From NCBI GenBank assembly GCA_963710615.1, contig CAVQBF010000020.1, positions 8,811 through 72,810 of the forward strand: a stretch of DNA of 64,000 nt. Reading direction: 5' to 3'. The position numbers were made by a program, and so were the translations under genes. The notes below the pieces were generated by a model. It saw only the letters and a list, made by a program, of their open reading frames with translations. It made no database searches and was not told the origin of the DNA. The stretch comes from GCA-2746605 sp963710615. GTDB taxonomy: Bacteria > Bacteroidota > Ignavibacteria > Ignavibacteriales > Melioribacteraceae. Shown here in pieces: positions 37,369-46,361 of the stretch. The stretch's first letter is position 1; every line of letters starts with the position of its first letter.

Positions 37369-39570
37369 ATGATCGAAATGAAAAAAAATATATTACCTGT
37401 ATTTATTGTCTTATTCATTGTTGCATTTTCGGGTGCGAATTCACAAAGTTTGCACCCAAATTTGGTGTTAAATTTAAATGATGTTAATTACATATCGCAA
37501 AATTTAGAGGAAGCACCGCTATTTGAAAGTTCACTCAAAGAAGTAATAGAAAAAATTGATGTTGCCATTAATGGTCAGTTAGATATTCCAACTCCACTCC
37601 ATGCCGGAGGCGGTTATACTCACGAAAAGCATAAGCAAAATTATTCAGAAATGCATCAAGCGGGTATTCTTTATCAATTTACGAAGGATAAAAAATATCT
37701 TAATTTCATTACAAATATGCTTGATGAGTATTCACAGTTATTTCCAACGCTTGGCAAGCATCCTCAAGGTAAGGCACAGGGATATGGAAAGATATTTTGG
37801 CAGAGTTTAAATGAAACAGTATGGTTACTGCATACCATTCAAGCATATGATTGTATTTATAGTGATATCTCGGAAATTGAAAGATCAAAATATGAAACTA
37901 ACATATTTAACCCAATGGTTGAATTTTTCCTAAATGATCATCATGAAAAATTTAATTCAATTACTAATCATGCTACTTGGATGGTTGCTGCAGTAGGTAT
38001 GACTGGATTTGTTTTAGGAAATGAAGATTATATTTCTAAATCTTTATATGGAACTGATGGAAAAGGTGAGACAGGATTCTTAGCTCAGTTGAGAGAATTA
38101 TTTTCACCTGATGGTTACTATACAGAAGGCGGCTACTATGCCAGGTATGCACTTTGGCCATTTTTTATTTTTGCTGAATCTATTGATAATAATTTACCTA
38201 AGTTAAAAATTTATGGATATCGAAGTAGTATTTTAAAGAAAGCTTTAGAATCGTTGCTTCAGGTAACTTATACTAATGGTGAGTTTATACCCATTAATGA
38301 TGCTTTGAAAGAAAAGACTTGGTTAACACCTGAACTAATTTATCCTATAAATTATATTTATGCTAATTGTGGAAACAATTCACAGTTATTGAATCTGGTT
38401 AGTCTTCATAATCGTGTTTCTCTCGATGGTTCCGGATTCCAAGTTGCAAAAGATTTGGAAGCCAATGCTAGTAATAAAAAATTTGAATGGAAAAGTGTTG
38501 AATTTTCTGATGGGCCTAAGGGCAATAAAGGCGGTATAACCATCTTAAGATATGGTACAAGTGAAGATCAATCTGCAGTATTCTTTAAATATGGATCACA
38601 CGGATTGTCTCATGGTCATTTTGATAAATTAGGAATACTCTATTATGATCAGGGTAGAGAAATTTTGCCTGATTATGGAGCAGCGCGATTTTTAAATGTC
38701 GAACAAAAATATGGCGGAAGATATCTTCCGGAAAATAAATCTTTTGCTAAGCAAACAGTAGCGCATAATACACTTGTTGTAGATGGGAATTCTCAATTTG
38801 ATGGTATTATGGAAAAATCTGAAGATCATCATTCTGAAAAATATGCTGTAAATTTTTCTAATCCCAATTTTCAGTATGCAAGTGCAAAGGAAAAAAATGC
38901 TTATAATATTGAAATGCAAAGAACCCTCTGTTTGATAAAGGATTCTCTGCTATCAAAACCAATCATCCTTGATGTATTTAATCTTATCTCAGATGAAGAA
39001 CATGAATATGACTTACCGTTTTACTATAAAGGGCATTTCCTTTCAGTAAACTTTGAATATGAAGCATTTACAAAAACAAGAAAAGTTCTCGGTAATAAAA
39101 ATGGTTACCAACACTTATGGAAAGAAGCATTCGGAAAACCAAATGGAATTATGCAATTTACATGGATAAATGGTAACAGATTTTATTCAATAACATCTAA
39201 TACCGATACTAGTTCAGAAGTATACTTTACCCGCATTGGAGCTTCAGATCCGAACTTTAATCTTAGAAATGAAACCGGATTAATTATTAGACAAAAAACA
39301 AAATCCTATTGTTTTGCTAATATTATAGAACCACATGGTTCGTTTGATCCTATTAAGGAAAAAACTAGTGGGGCTTACAGTAACTTTGAAGAAATAAAAG
39401 TATTGGAATCTAACTTAGATTATACAGTTGTAAACATTGCTGGCAAACAAAATATTAATTGGATGGTCTTTATTTCAAATAGTGATCCCAGTAGCGAAAG
39501 TATACATAGTATTGAAATTAATAATAATTCATATAATTGGGCAGGACCCGTTGCGATAAAAAAAATATAA
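37369..39570 (+). CDS. PL17 oligoalginate lyase
   Basis: This 733-residue exolytic lyase releases unsaturated monouronate from alginate oligomers. It has a signal peptide (ending GANSQS) and an (alpha/alpha) toroid with LHAGGGYTHEKHKQNYSEMH, NHATWMVAAVG (catalytic Asn-His) and YYTEGGYYARYALWPF (Tyr). The heparinase II/III-like beta-sandwich has HGLSHGHFDKLGILYYDQG (catalytic His). Length and motif order match PL17. There is no sorting domain, so a periplasmic place is likely. It lies 3 bases after the SDR stop and 10 before kdgF. Confidence 0.93.
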   Translation: MIEMKKNILPVFIVLFIVAFSGANSQSLHPNLVLNLNDVNYISQNLEEAPLFESSLKEVIEKIDVAINGQLDIPTPLHAGGGYTHEKHKQNYSEMHQAGILYQFTKDKKYLNFITNMLDEYSQLFPTLGKHPQGKAQGYGKIFWQSLNETVWLLHTIQAYDCIYSDISEIERSKYETNIFNPMVEFFLNDHHEKFNSITNHATWMVAAVGMTGFVLGNEDYISKSLYGTDGKGETGFLAQLRELFSPDGYYTEGGYYARYALWPFFIFAESIDNNLPKLKIYGYRSSILKKALESLLQVTYTNGEFIPINDALKEKTWLTPELIYPINYIYANCGNNSQLLNLVSLHNRVSLDGSGFQVAKDLEANASNKKFEWKSVEFSDGPKGNKGGITILRYGTSEDQSAVFFKYGSHGLSHGHFDKLGILYYDQGREILPDYGAARFLNVEQKYGGRYLPENKSFAKQTVAHNTLVVDGNSQFDGIMEKSEDHHSEKYAVNFSNPNFQYASAKEKNAYNIEMQRTLCLIKDSLLSKPIILDVFNLISDEEHEYDLPFYYKGHFLSVNFEYEAFTKTRKVLGNKNGYQHLWKEAFGKPNGIMQFTWINGNRFYSITSNTDTSSEVYFTRIGASDPNFNLRNETGLIIRQKTKSYCFANIIEPHGSFDPIKEKTSGAYSNFEEIKVLESNLDYTVVNIAGKQNINWMVFISNSDPSSESIHSIEINNNSYNWAGPVAIKKI

Positions 39571-39580
39571 AGGAGTTGAT

Positions 39581-39925
39581 ATGAAATATTCGAGTAAAGA
39601 ATATATTCAAACTGAAGGGCTAAATTGGGAAGATGTAGCTCCAGGAATGAAGAGACAGTTTATGGGATACGATGATGAAATAATGATGGTCAAAGTTAAA
39701 TTCGATAAGGGTGGGATTGGAGCAAGGCATGCTCATATTCATAGTCAAACCACATACGTTGTAAGTGGTTCTTTTGAAGTTGCTATTGGCGATGAAAAAA
39801 AAGTATTGAGGGGTGGAGACGGTTTTTATATTCCTCCTAATGTTGAACATGGTGCAGTATGTTTGGAAGATGGTATTTTGATAGATGTATTCAGCCCGAT
39901 TAGAGAAGATTTTATGAATGACTAA
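39581..39925 (+). CDS. kdgF: KdgF-like cupin, unsaturated uronate ring opening
   Basis: This 114-residue single-domain cupin has metal ligands in ARHAHIHSQTTYVVSG (two His and Gln) and PPNVEHGA (His). KdgF converts 4,5-unsaturated monouronates to the linear keto form that the reductase uses. A strong ribosome site (AAGGAG) precedes the ATG. Neighbours PL17, SDR and the transporter agree with this function. Confidence 0.93.
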   Translation: MKYSSKEYIQTEGLNWEDVAPGMKRQFMGYDDEIMMVKVKFDKGGIGARHAHIHSQTTYVVSGSFEVAIGDEKKVLRGGDGFYIPPNVEHGAVCLEDGILIDVFSPIREDFMND

Positions 39926-39965
39926 TATGAGTATTAAAAAGAAAACTAATTAACAAGGAATTCTT

Positions 39966-41243
39966 ATGAAAAAAGTAAAGGGATTGCGCTGGTGGATTGT
40001 TACTCTGGTAGCACTTGCCACAGTTATTAATTACATTGATAGAAGTGCTCTTGCAATAATGTGGCCATCAATTGAAGGTGATGTTGGATTAAATAAGGAA
40101 GACTACGCATTCATCGGCATCATGTTTACTGTGGCCTATGCAATAAGTCAAAGTCTATCTGGTAAATTATATGATAAGATTGGTACAAAGCTTGGATTTA
40201 TTTTCTCTATTGTTGTCTGGTCTATATCAGTTGGATTATTAGGGATAGCAAGATCACTAGCAAGCTTCAGCATATTCAGATTTATGCTTGGTTTAGGAGA
40301 AGCAGGAAACTGGCCAGGTGCCACAAAATCTAATGCAGAGTGGTTCCCAATCAAAGAACGAGCCTTTGCACAGGGAATTTTTAATTCAGGTGCATCATTG
40401 GGGGCTGTTCTCTCTGCCCCGGTTATTGCAATCCTATATACTTGGTTTGGCTGGCAAATGACTTTCGTAATTTTAGGGGTTATTGGTATTTTGTGGATAA
40501 TTCCCTGGGTAATGATTAATAAAGCTCTGCCTGATAAGCATCCATGGATTACTGATGAAGAGAAAGAATACATTATCGAAGGTCAAAAAGAAACAACTGG
40601 CGATACCATAAAAGATAAGTTACTGGGTTGGGGAGAAATGCTTTCCTACAAACAGAGTTGGTCAGTATTAATCTCAAGATTTTTCTTGGATCCAATTTGG
40701 TGGTTATTTGTTTTCTGGTTACCAATTTATTTAGCAGATCAATTTGGATTTGATGTTAAGCAAATTGGACTGTTTGCTTGGGTTCCTTATGTTGGGGCAG
40801 CTGCGGGGGCACTATTTGGTGGTTGGATAGTAGGAGAATGGATAAAAAAGGGATGGTCTACCAATAAGGCACGAAAAGTTGCAATATCACTTGGTGGAAT
40901 AATCATGGTTCCTTCTCTAATACTAACAGCATTTGCAAGTACTCCTTTAATGGCTGTATTACTAATTGCTGTTATATTATTCGGATTTCAAGTTTCGATT
41001 GGAAATATTCAAACGTTACCCAGTGATTTTTATTCAGGAAAAAATGTTGGAGCTTTAGCAGGCATGGGTGGAACCACTGCTGCAATAGGAGTTGTTATAA
41101 CAACCTATCTAGTACCAGCTCTTACTGTAACAAGTTATGTGCCGTTCTTTGCACTAGGCGCAATATTAGTTCCTTTAGGTATAGCCTCCGTTTATTTCTT
41201 TGGTGGTGAAATAAAGAGAGTTAAGATAAAAGATGAGAACTGA
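39966..41243 (+). CDS. MFS hexuronate/uronate transporter (ExuT-like)
   Basis: This 425-residue inner-membrane carrier of the anion:cation symporter (ACS) group has about 12 helices. The family start WWIVTLVALATVINYIDRSA, the loop motif GKLYDKIGTKLGF, RFMLGLGEAGNWPGATKSNA and GIFNSGASLGAVL are typical of ExuT, GudP and related uronate symporters. It would bring unsaturated monouronate or DEH into the cytoplasm. It is the last gene of the core catabolic block; the next gene starts 6 bases later but its composition looks different. Confidence 0.92.
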   Translation: MKKVKGLRWWIVTLVALATVINYIDRSALAIMWPSIEGDVGLNKEDYAFIGIMFTVAYAISQSLSGKLYDKIGTKLGFIFSIVVWSISVGLLGIARSLASFSIFRFMLGLGEAGNWPGATKSNAEWFPIKERAFAQGIFNSGASLGAVLSAPVIAILYTWFGWQMTFVILGVIGILWIIPWVMINKALPDKHPWITDEEKEYIIEGQKETTGDTIKDKLLGWGEMLSYKQSWSVLISRFFLDPIWWLFVFWLPIYLADQFGFDVKQIGLFAWVPYVGAAAGALFGGWIVGEWIKKGWSTNKARKVAISLGGIIMVPSLILTAFASTPLMAVLLIAVILFGFQVSIGNIQTLPSDFYSGKNVGALAGMGGTTAAIGVVITTYLVPALTVTSYVPFFALGAILVPLGIASVYFFGGEIKRVKIKDEN

Positions 41244-41249
41244 TTATTT

Positions 41250-43112
41250 ATGGAATATATCTTCAAATTCATCTTATGTGGAGACAAAATTGAAAGAACT
41301 TACGCTGGGGATCATTTCTCCAGGGTAAGTTCTAAATTCAAAACTCACCCAGTATCCCATATAGTCATTATCTATTTATTAGTATTTCTCTTCTCCAATA
41401 TAATTTACAGTTCTCAAAAAATTTTAGTAAACAATGCTGATCATTTAAAATCACTTGTTAATTCTGTTATGCCAGGCGATACAATAATGATTAGGAATGG
41501 TAATTTTGATACGGATGGATCTGTAACAATAAGAAATAACGGAACAGCCAAGAACAGAATTATTATAATGGCAGAATCATTAAACGGTGTTCAACTTGTT
41601 AATGAATCCTATTTTGATTTCAGAAAATGTTCCTACATTACTTTAACTGGTTTTATCTTTAAAAGTATCAACGTTACCGCAGTAAAACTTCAAGCTAGTC
41701 ATCATATACGTATAACAAATAATATATTTAGTCTAAATGAAACTAATTCGAGAAAGTGGGTTCTGATTGGCGGAATTTGGGATGATCCCAATGCCATCAG
41801 CAGCGATAACAGGATTGATCATAATATTTTTGAAAATAAAACTCAGCCTGGAAATTTTATAACGATTGACGGATCACCAGACCCTGTATATCTTTCCTCA
41901 ATCAGAGATACGATAGATCACAATTATTTTAGGAATAACACTCCGCGAGTTGTAAATGAAAAAGAATCAATACGAGTTGGATGGAGTGAGTTATCACAAT
42001 CCAGCGGCTACACCGTTATTGAGCATAATCTTTTTGAAGATTGCAACGGAGACCCTGAAATAATTTCTGTAAAAACTTGTGATAACATTGTCCGGCATAA
42101 TACTTTCAAACGCTGCAAAGGAACTGTTTCACTTCGACATGGAAATAGAACAGAGGTTTACGGAAACTTTTTCTTTGGAGAAGGTGTGGAAGGAACCGGC
42201 GGTGTTAGACTTTACGGCGATGATCATCTCGTGTACAATAATTATTTCCAAGACTTGACGGGAACAATTTGGGATGCACCAATTACATTAACCAATGGTG
42301 ACTATGATAGCGGCAGTAATCTTTCAAAACATTTTAGAATTAACCGGGCGAAAATTGTTTTTAATACACTTGTAAACAATACAAACGCAATTCAAATCGG
42401 TTACACTAATAATGGTAATTACAGCAAGCCGCCGCGCGATGTTGTAATTGCAAATAATATTATTGTCGGCAGCGAGAACGATTTGGTTCAGACATTTACA
42501 AGTCCTATTAATATGGTGTGGCAAGGTAACATTATGCACCCAACTGCAATAGCAAGTTTAGGTATAACAGCAGCATCTACGGAAATAAAAGAGATCGACC
42601 CTCAACTTGAATTGATGGACGATTATTGGAGGCTTTCAAGTTCGAGTCCGGCGATAGATTCAAGTCTAGGCACTTGGGATTATGTGGTTAATGATATGGA
42701 CGGTCAAGAGCGTGATTCACTCTTAGATGTTGGTGCTGATGAATTTTCGAACACTGAAATTATGTATAAACCGCTTACTCCAGAGGATGTTGGACCCGGG
42801 ACTGAAATCATTACAAGTGTTTCTAACGAAAATATTCTTCCTGAGCATAGATCATTTATTCTCAAACAAAATTATCCAAATCCGTTTAACAGCGCTACAA
42901 ATATTGAAGTTTATGTTTTTAGACAAGGTAATTTTAATCTTAAAATATTCGATACAAATGGTGAATTGGTTAAAACAGTTTTCAGCGGTAAGCTAATTCC
43001 GGGTTACAATAAATTCTCAATTAAAATGGATAATTTTAGTTCAGGCAGGTATTATTTCAGAATTTCAGACGGCAAGTTTTCCGATACAAGAAAATTAGTT
43101 CATTTGAAGTAG
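41250..43112 (+). CDS. PL6 alginate lyase with T9SS tag
   Basis: This 620-residue protein has a PL6 beta-helix with the catalytic pair Lys about 275 (EIISVKT) and Arg about 296 (VSLRHGN), 21 apart, and NGDPE as calcium ligands. The C-terminal half ends in the sorting domain QNYPNPFNSATNIEV. The N-terminus is odd: about 35 polar residues precede the hydrophobic signal segment HIVIIYLLVFLFSNIIYSS, so the true start may lie further in or the upstream part may be misread. It lacks the accessory beta-helix and InlB modules of the PL6 at 27993. Confidence 0.9.
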   Translation: MEYIFKFILCGDKIERTYAGDHFSRVSSKFKTHPVSHIVIIYLLVFLFSNIIYSSQKILVNNADHLKSLVNSVMPGDTIMIRNGNFDTDGSVTIRNNGTAKNRIIIMAESLNGVQLVNESYFDFRKCSYITLTGFIFKSINVTAVKLQASHHIRITNNIFSLNETNSRKWVLIGGIWDDPNAISSDNRIDHNIFENKTQPGNFITIDGSPDPVYLSSIRDTIDHNYFRNNTPRVVNEKESIRVGWSELSQSSGYTVIEHNLFEDCNGDPEIISVKTCDNIVRHNTFKRCKGTVSLRHGNRTEVYGNFFFGEGVEGTGGVRLYGDDHLVYNNYFQDLTGTIWDAPITLTNGDYDSGSNLSKHFRINRAKIVFNTLVNNTNAIQIGYTNNGNYSKPPRDVVIANNIIVGSENDLVQTFTSPINMVWQGNIMHPTAIASLGITAASTEIKEIDPQLELMDDYWRLSSSSPAIDSSLGTWDYVVNDMDGQERDSLLDVGADEFSNTEIMYKPLTPEDVGPGTEIITSVSNENILPEHRSFILKQNYPNPFNSATNIEVYVFRQGNFNLKIFDTNGELVKTVFSGKLIPGYNKFSIKMDNFSSGRYYFRISDGKFSDTRKLVHLK

Positions 43113-43117
43113 GATAT

Positions 43118-45418
43118 ATGAAAATTAAAAATTTTATAATAGTCATAGCATTATTACCGCAAATATTTTTTGCAGACATAACAGCTGGTTTTAAAAATGA
43201 AGTAATCACAAATGATCAGCTAATTTCCATGCTCGATACTTCTCACGAAGAGATAAAGCAAATTGTTGATATCTATGAGTTGGGGAAAAAAGAAAAGGCT
43301 ATTGAGCAGTTAGCCGCTTATTTCAAAAATAAAATGGCTGCATCATATTTTTTTAATTGGAAAAATCTTGAAGAAAGATTTAACTATTATACCGAAACTT
43401 ACCCCGATAGACTGAGCGAACACAAAAGAAGAAAGGCGGAACACTTATCATTATTTCCCGCGGAAACAAAATGGAAACTTCCGATAACCGGACTAAATGG
43501 TGAGGAAATAAATGCATATAAATTAAGGCATCTGGCGCGGTCACATAAAATGATAGATATTGGATTTTGCTATTATAATGAAGATAAGAATATTGAGTAT
43601 AAAAATTATTTCGTTGAGCAGGTAAAATCACTTCGTAATGCCTATATTAAAAATGAATATGAAACTGACGGCAATGATGTTTTCGAATATTTTAGAAGCG
43701 GCTACAGGGTATTCAATTGGCTATTTACACATAACCTATTTTTGGCAAGTGAAGATTATTCAACTGATGACCAAATTCTATTAATAAAGACGTTTCTATA
43801 TCACGGGACTGATCTTTACAATAAAACTAAAAAATATAATAACGGGAACCATCATACAAAAGGTTTGATGGCGTTGTCATTGATCTCGATTCTATTTGAT
43901 GAGTTTAATGAATCAGATAAATGGTTTGAGCATTCAATTAATTATTTAACAAAGCATTTAAGACAAGAGATAAATGCGGACGGATTTCAATTTGAAAGGT
44001 CAGTACATTACCATGTTGGCGACATAGATAATTACTTTTATGTTTACTATTTGGCAAAGCTTAACCATATAGAAGTTTCGAATGAGTTTGAGCAGAGATT
44101 CAAATCGATGTTTGATGCATTAATAAAAATTGCACTGCCTAATGGAAAACTGCCGGTGCTACAGGATGATACCGATTCACCCTGGGCGGAATATAATCAG
44201 ATGCATTCAACAATGTACATCGGCGCTTTGCTTTTTCAAGAACCGGAATACAAGTATTTCAGCAAGAGCAAGCCTTCATCAGTTAAATATTGGTTTTTTA
44301 GAAATGAAGATTTTGATGTGTATGAAAAAATTGAAAAGCAGCGTCCAAAATTGGGTTCAGCATCGTTAGAAGAAACAGGCTATTACCTAATGAGAAAAGG
44401 CTGGGATGATGATGATCCGGCAATGATAATTTCGGCAGGGCTCAGCGATAAAAAGCCTGATCATCAGCACGGTGATATGCTTGGGATATATGCTTATGCT
44501 AACGATCAAGTTATTTTACCAAATTACCAAGTAAGATATTTTCTTGAAGACTTTCCTTTTTTCAAAAATTCGTTTGTTAAAAATGTAGCGCTTGTTGACT
44601 CAATACCGCATGGCCAAGATTGGAAAGGAAACAGAGGCGGTTCAGGTTTTGGGAAATTTAAAAAACTCCCAAACCCAAAAACTATTAGCTGGTTATCAAA
44701 TAGTGACTTTGATTTATTTGTCGGTACTCATGACGGTTATTCAAATATTGGTGTTAATCATATTCGAAAAGTCATATTCATTAAAGATGGGTTTTGGATC
44801 GTAAAAGATGAATTCCTTTCAAATGAAAAACATAATTATCAGCAAGTTTGGCAGGGTCATTTTTCTTTGGAGAACAATAATCATCTCAGAACAACATTTG
44901 CTAACGGTAGCGGACTAGATATTATTCAAATGAACAACGGAAACTACCGGCATTCGTTTGATAGCTTTAGAGGTAAGGGGAATGTAGTTATTAGCAAGGA
45001 AGGAAATGATAACTTTAACTTTACAACAATTCTTTATCCCTTTGCTGATTTTGAAGAAAGAGGAGAAGCAAAGGATATAATTGAACTTTCAGGCTTAGGC
45101 GAATGGTCCTTTAATAATAACAGTATAGAAGACGCAAAAGTATCCATTAACTCCGACCAAATAATTACAAATGGAAACATATACATTTGCTTGAATACAA
45201 GATCATTCAGTTTACCAAATAATACTATCGCGCAGTCAAAAGGGGATTACATCTTAAAATTTAATCCAAACAATATTGAAATATTCGTTTTAAATTCATC
45301 GGAAGCTTCGATGATCTTTGATAGCGAAGTAAATTTAGAAGATGAGGGTACTATTAAAAAAATTAAAAAGCTTAGCTGTTTGCCGGGTGAAAAGTATTCG
45401 TTAAAACTAGATAAATAG
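43118..45418 (+). CDS. heparinase II/III-family polysaccharide lyase
   Basis: This 766-residue lyase has a signal peptide (about residues 1-18). A helical toroid follows with NNGNHHTKGLMALSLISILF (Asn-His), FQFERSVHYHVGDIDNYFYV (Tyr/His) and LPVLQDDTDSPW. The beta-sandwich has DHQHGDMLGIYAYANDQVIL (His) and DGFWIVKDEF. Architecture matches PL12/PL15/PL39-like enzymes; I cannot pick one. There is no sorting domain, so a periplasmic exolyase is likely. It starts 5 bases after the PL6 gene. Confidence 0.85.
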   Translation: MKIKNFIIVIALLPQIFFADITAGFKNEVITNDQLISMLDTSHEEIKQIVDIYELGKKEKAIEQLAAYFKNKMAASYFFNWKNLEERFNYYTETYPDRLSEHKRRKAEHLSLFPAETKWKLPITGLNGEEINAYKLRHLARSHKMIDIGFCYYNEDKNIEYKNYFVEQVKSLRNAYIKNEYETDGNDVFEYFRSGYRVFNWLFTHNLFLASEDYSTDDQILLIKTFLYHGTDLYNKTKKYNNGNHHTKGLMALSLISILFDEFNESDKWFEHSINYLTKHLRQEINADGFQFERSVHYHVGDIDNYFYVYYLAKLNHIEVSNEFEQRFKSMFDALIKIALPNGKLPVLQDDTDSPWAEYNQMHSTMYIGALLFQEPEYKYFSKSKPSSVKYWFFRNEDFDVYEKIEKQRPKLGSASLEETGYYLMRKGWDDDDPAMIISAGLSDKKPDHQHGDMLGIYAYANDQVILPNYQVRYFLEDFPFFKNSFVKNVALVDSIPHGQDWKGNRGGSGFGKFKKLPNPKTISWLSNSDFDLFVGTHDGYSNIGVNHIRKVIFIKDGFWIVKDEFLSNEKHNYQQVWQGHFSLENNNHLRTTFANGSGLDIIQMNNGNYRHSFDSFRGKGNVVISKEGNDNFNFTTILYPFADFEERGEAKDIIELSGLGEWSFNNNSIEDAKVSINSDQIITNGNIYICLNTRSFSLPNNTIAQSKGDYILKFNPNNIEIFVLNSSEASMIFDSEVNLEDEGTIKKIKKLSCLPGEKYSLKLDK

Positions 45419-45421
45419 TAA

Positions 45422-46297
45422 ATGAAAGATTATTTAAAAATATTAGTGTTAGTTATTGTTCTGTTTAGTTCTTCATGTTCGAATGAAGATACTGCAAATA
45501 TAAATATGAATAATGTTTATCCATGGTGCGTAGTTGCGTTTGATTCCTTAGAACGATCGCCTGAGGAACGCATAAGCATGCTGAAAGATTTTGGCTTTAC
45601 TAAATACGCATATGATTGGAAAGTAGATGATTTAGATGAAACAGAAAAAGAATTTAAGTTGGTAAAAGAAAATAATTTGGAGATTATTTCAGTCTGGTTT
45701 TGGTTGAATGCAAAGAGAGATAGTATTGGAAAACTCAGTTCGCGAAATGAAAGAATGCTTGATATATTAGAGCAATCTGAATTAAGAACAACTCTCTGGG
45801 TCAGCTTTAATAATAATTTCTTCAAAGATCTTACTCATGAACAATCATTGAGTAAAGCCATATCGATGATCCGGTTTATTTATGAAAAAGCTGATAGCAT
45901 TGGATGTAAAGTTGAATTTTATAATCACGGCGGATGGTTCGGGGACTTGAACAATCAAATTGAAATTATTAATACAATGCCTGAATACGATTTGAAAATA
46001 GTTTATAACTTTCATCATGGTCATCAAGACATTGAAAACTTCCCTCATTTAGTGAAGAAAATTAAACCATATTTATCATCAGTTAATTTGAACGGAATGA
46101 GAAAAGATTGTCCTAAAATTTTACCAATTGGCGAAGGAGATCACGAACACGAGATGATCAAGTTATTGATAGATGAAGGCTTTAACGGACCTTGGGGAAT
46201 ATTAGGACATGTTAAAAATGAAGATGTAAAAGTGGTGTTGGAGGGAAATCTATTAGGATTGAAGTCGTTGAAATTATTTGGCAATTCGAATGATTAA
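45422..46297 (+). CDS. TIM-barrel lipoprotein (xylose-isomerase-like/AP endonuclease 2 family)
   Basis: This 291-residue lipoprotein has a lipobox FSSSCS and a barrel related to sugar phosphate isomerases/epimerases (PF01261). Candidate metal ligands are in CKVEFYNHGGWFG (Glu, His), LKIVYNFHHGHQD (His) and LPIGEGDHEHEMIKLL (Glu, His). It may epimerise or isomerise a sugar in the periplasm, but the family is broad. Its stop is followed by 49 bases before the next lyase. Confidence 0.75.
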   Translation: MKDYLKILVLVIVLFSSSCSNEDTANINMNNVYPWCVVAFDSLERSPEERISMLKDFGFTKYAYDWKVDDLDETEKEFKLVKENNLEIISVWFWLNAKRDSIGKLSSRNERMLDILEQSELRTTLWVSFNNNFFKDLTHEQSLSKAISMIRFIYEKADSIGCKVEFYNHGGWFGDLNNQIEIINTMPEYDLKIVYNFHHGHQDIENFPHLVKKIKPYLSSVNLNGMRKDCPKILPIGEGDHEHEMIKLLIDEGFNGPWGILGHVKNEDVKVVLEGNLLGLKSLKLFGNSND

Positions 46298-46361
46298 GAT
46301 TTATGGAACAACATTGTAAAGACTGTAATTAAAAAAGATTAACAATATGGAACAGATAAGA

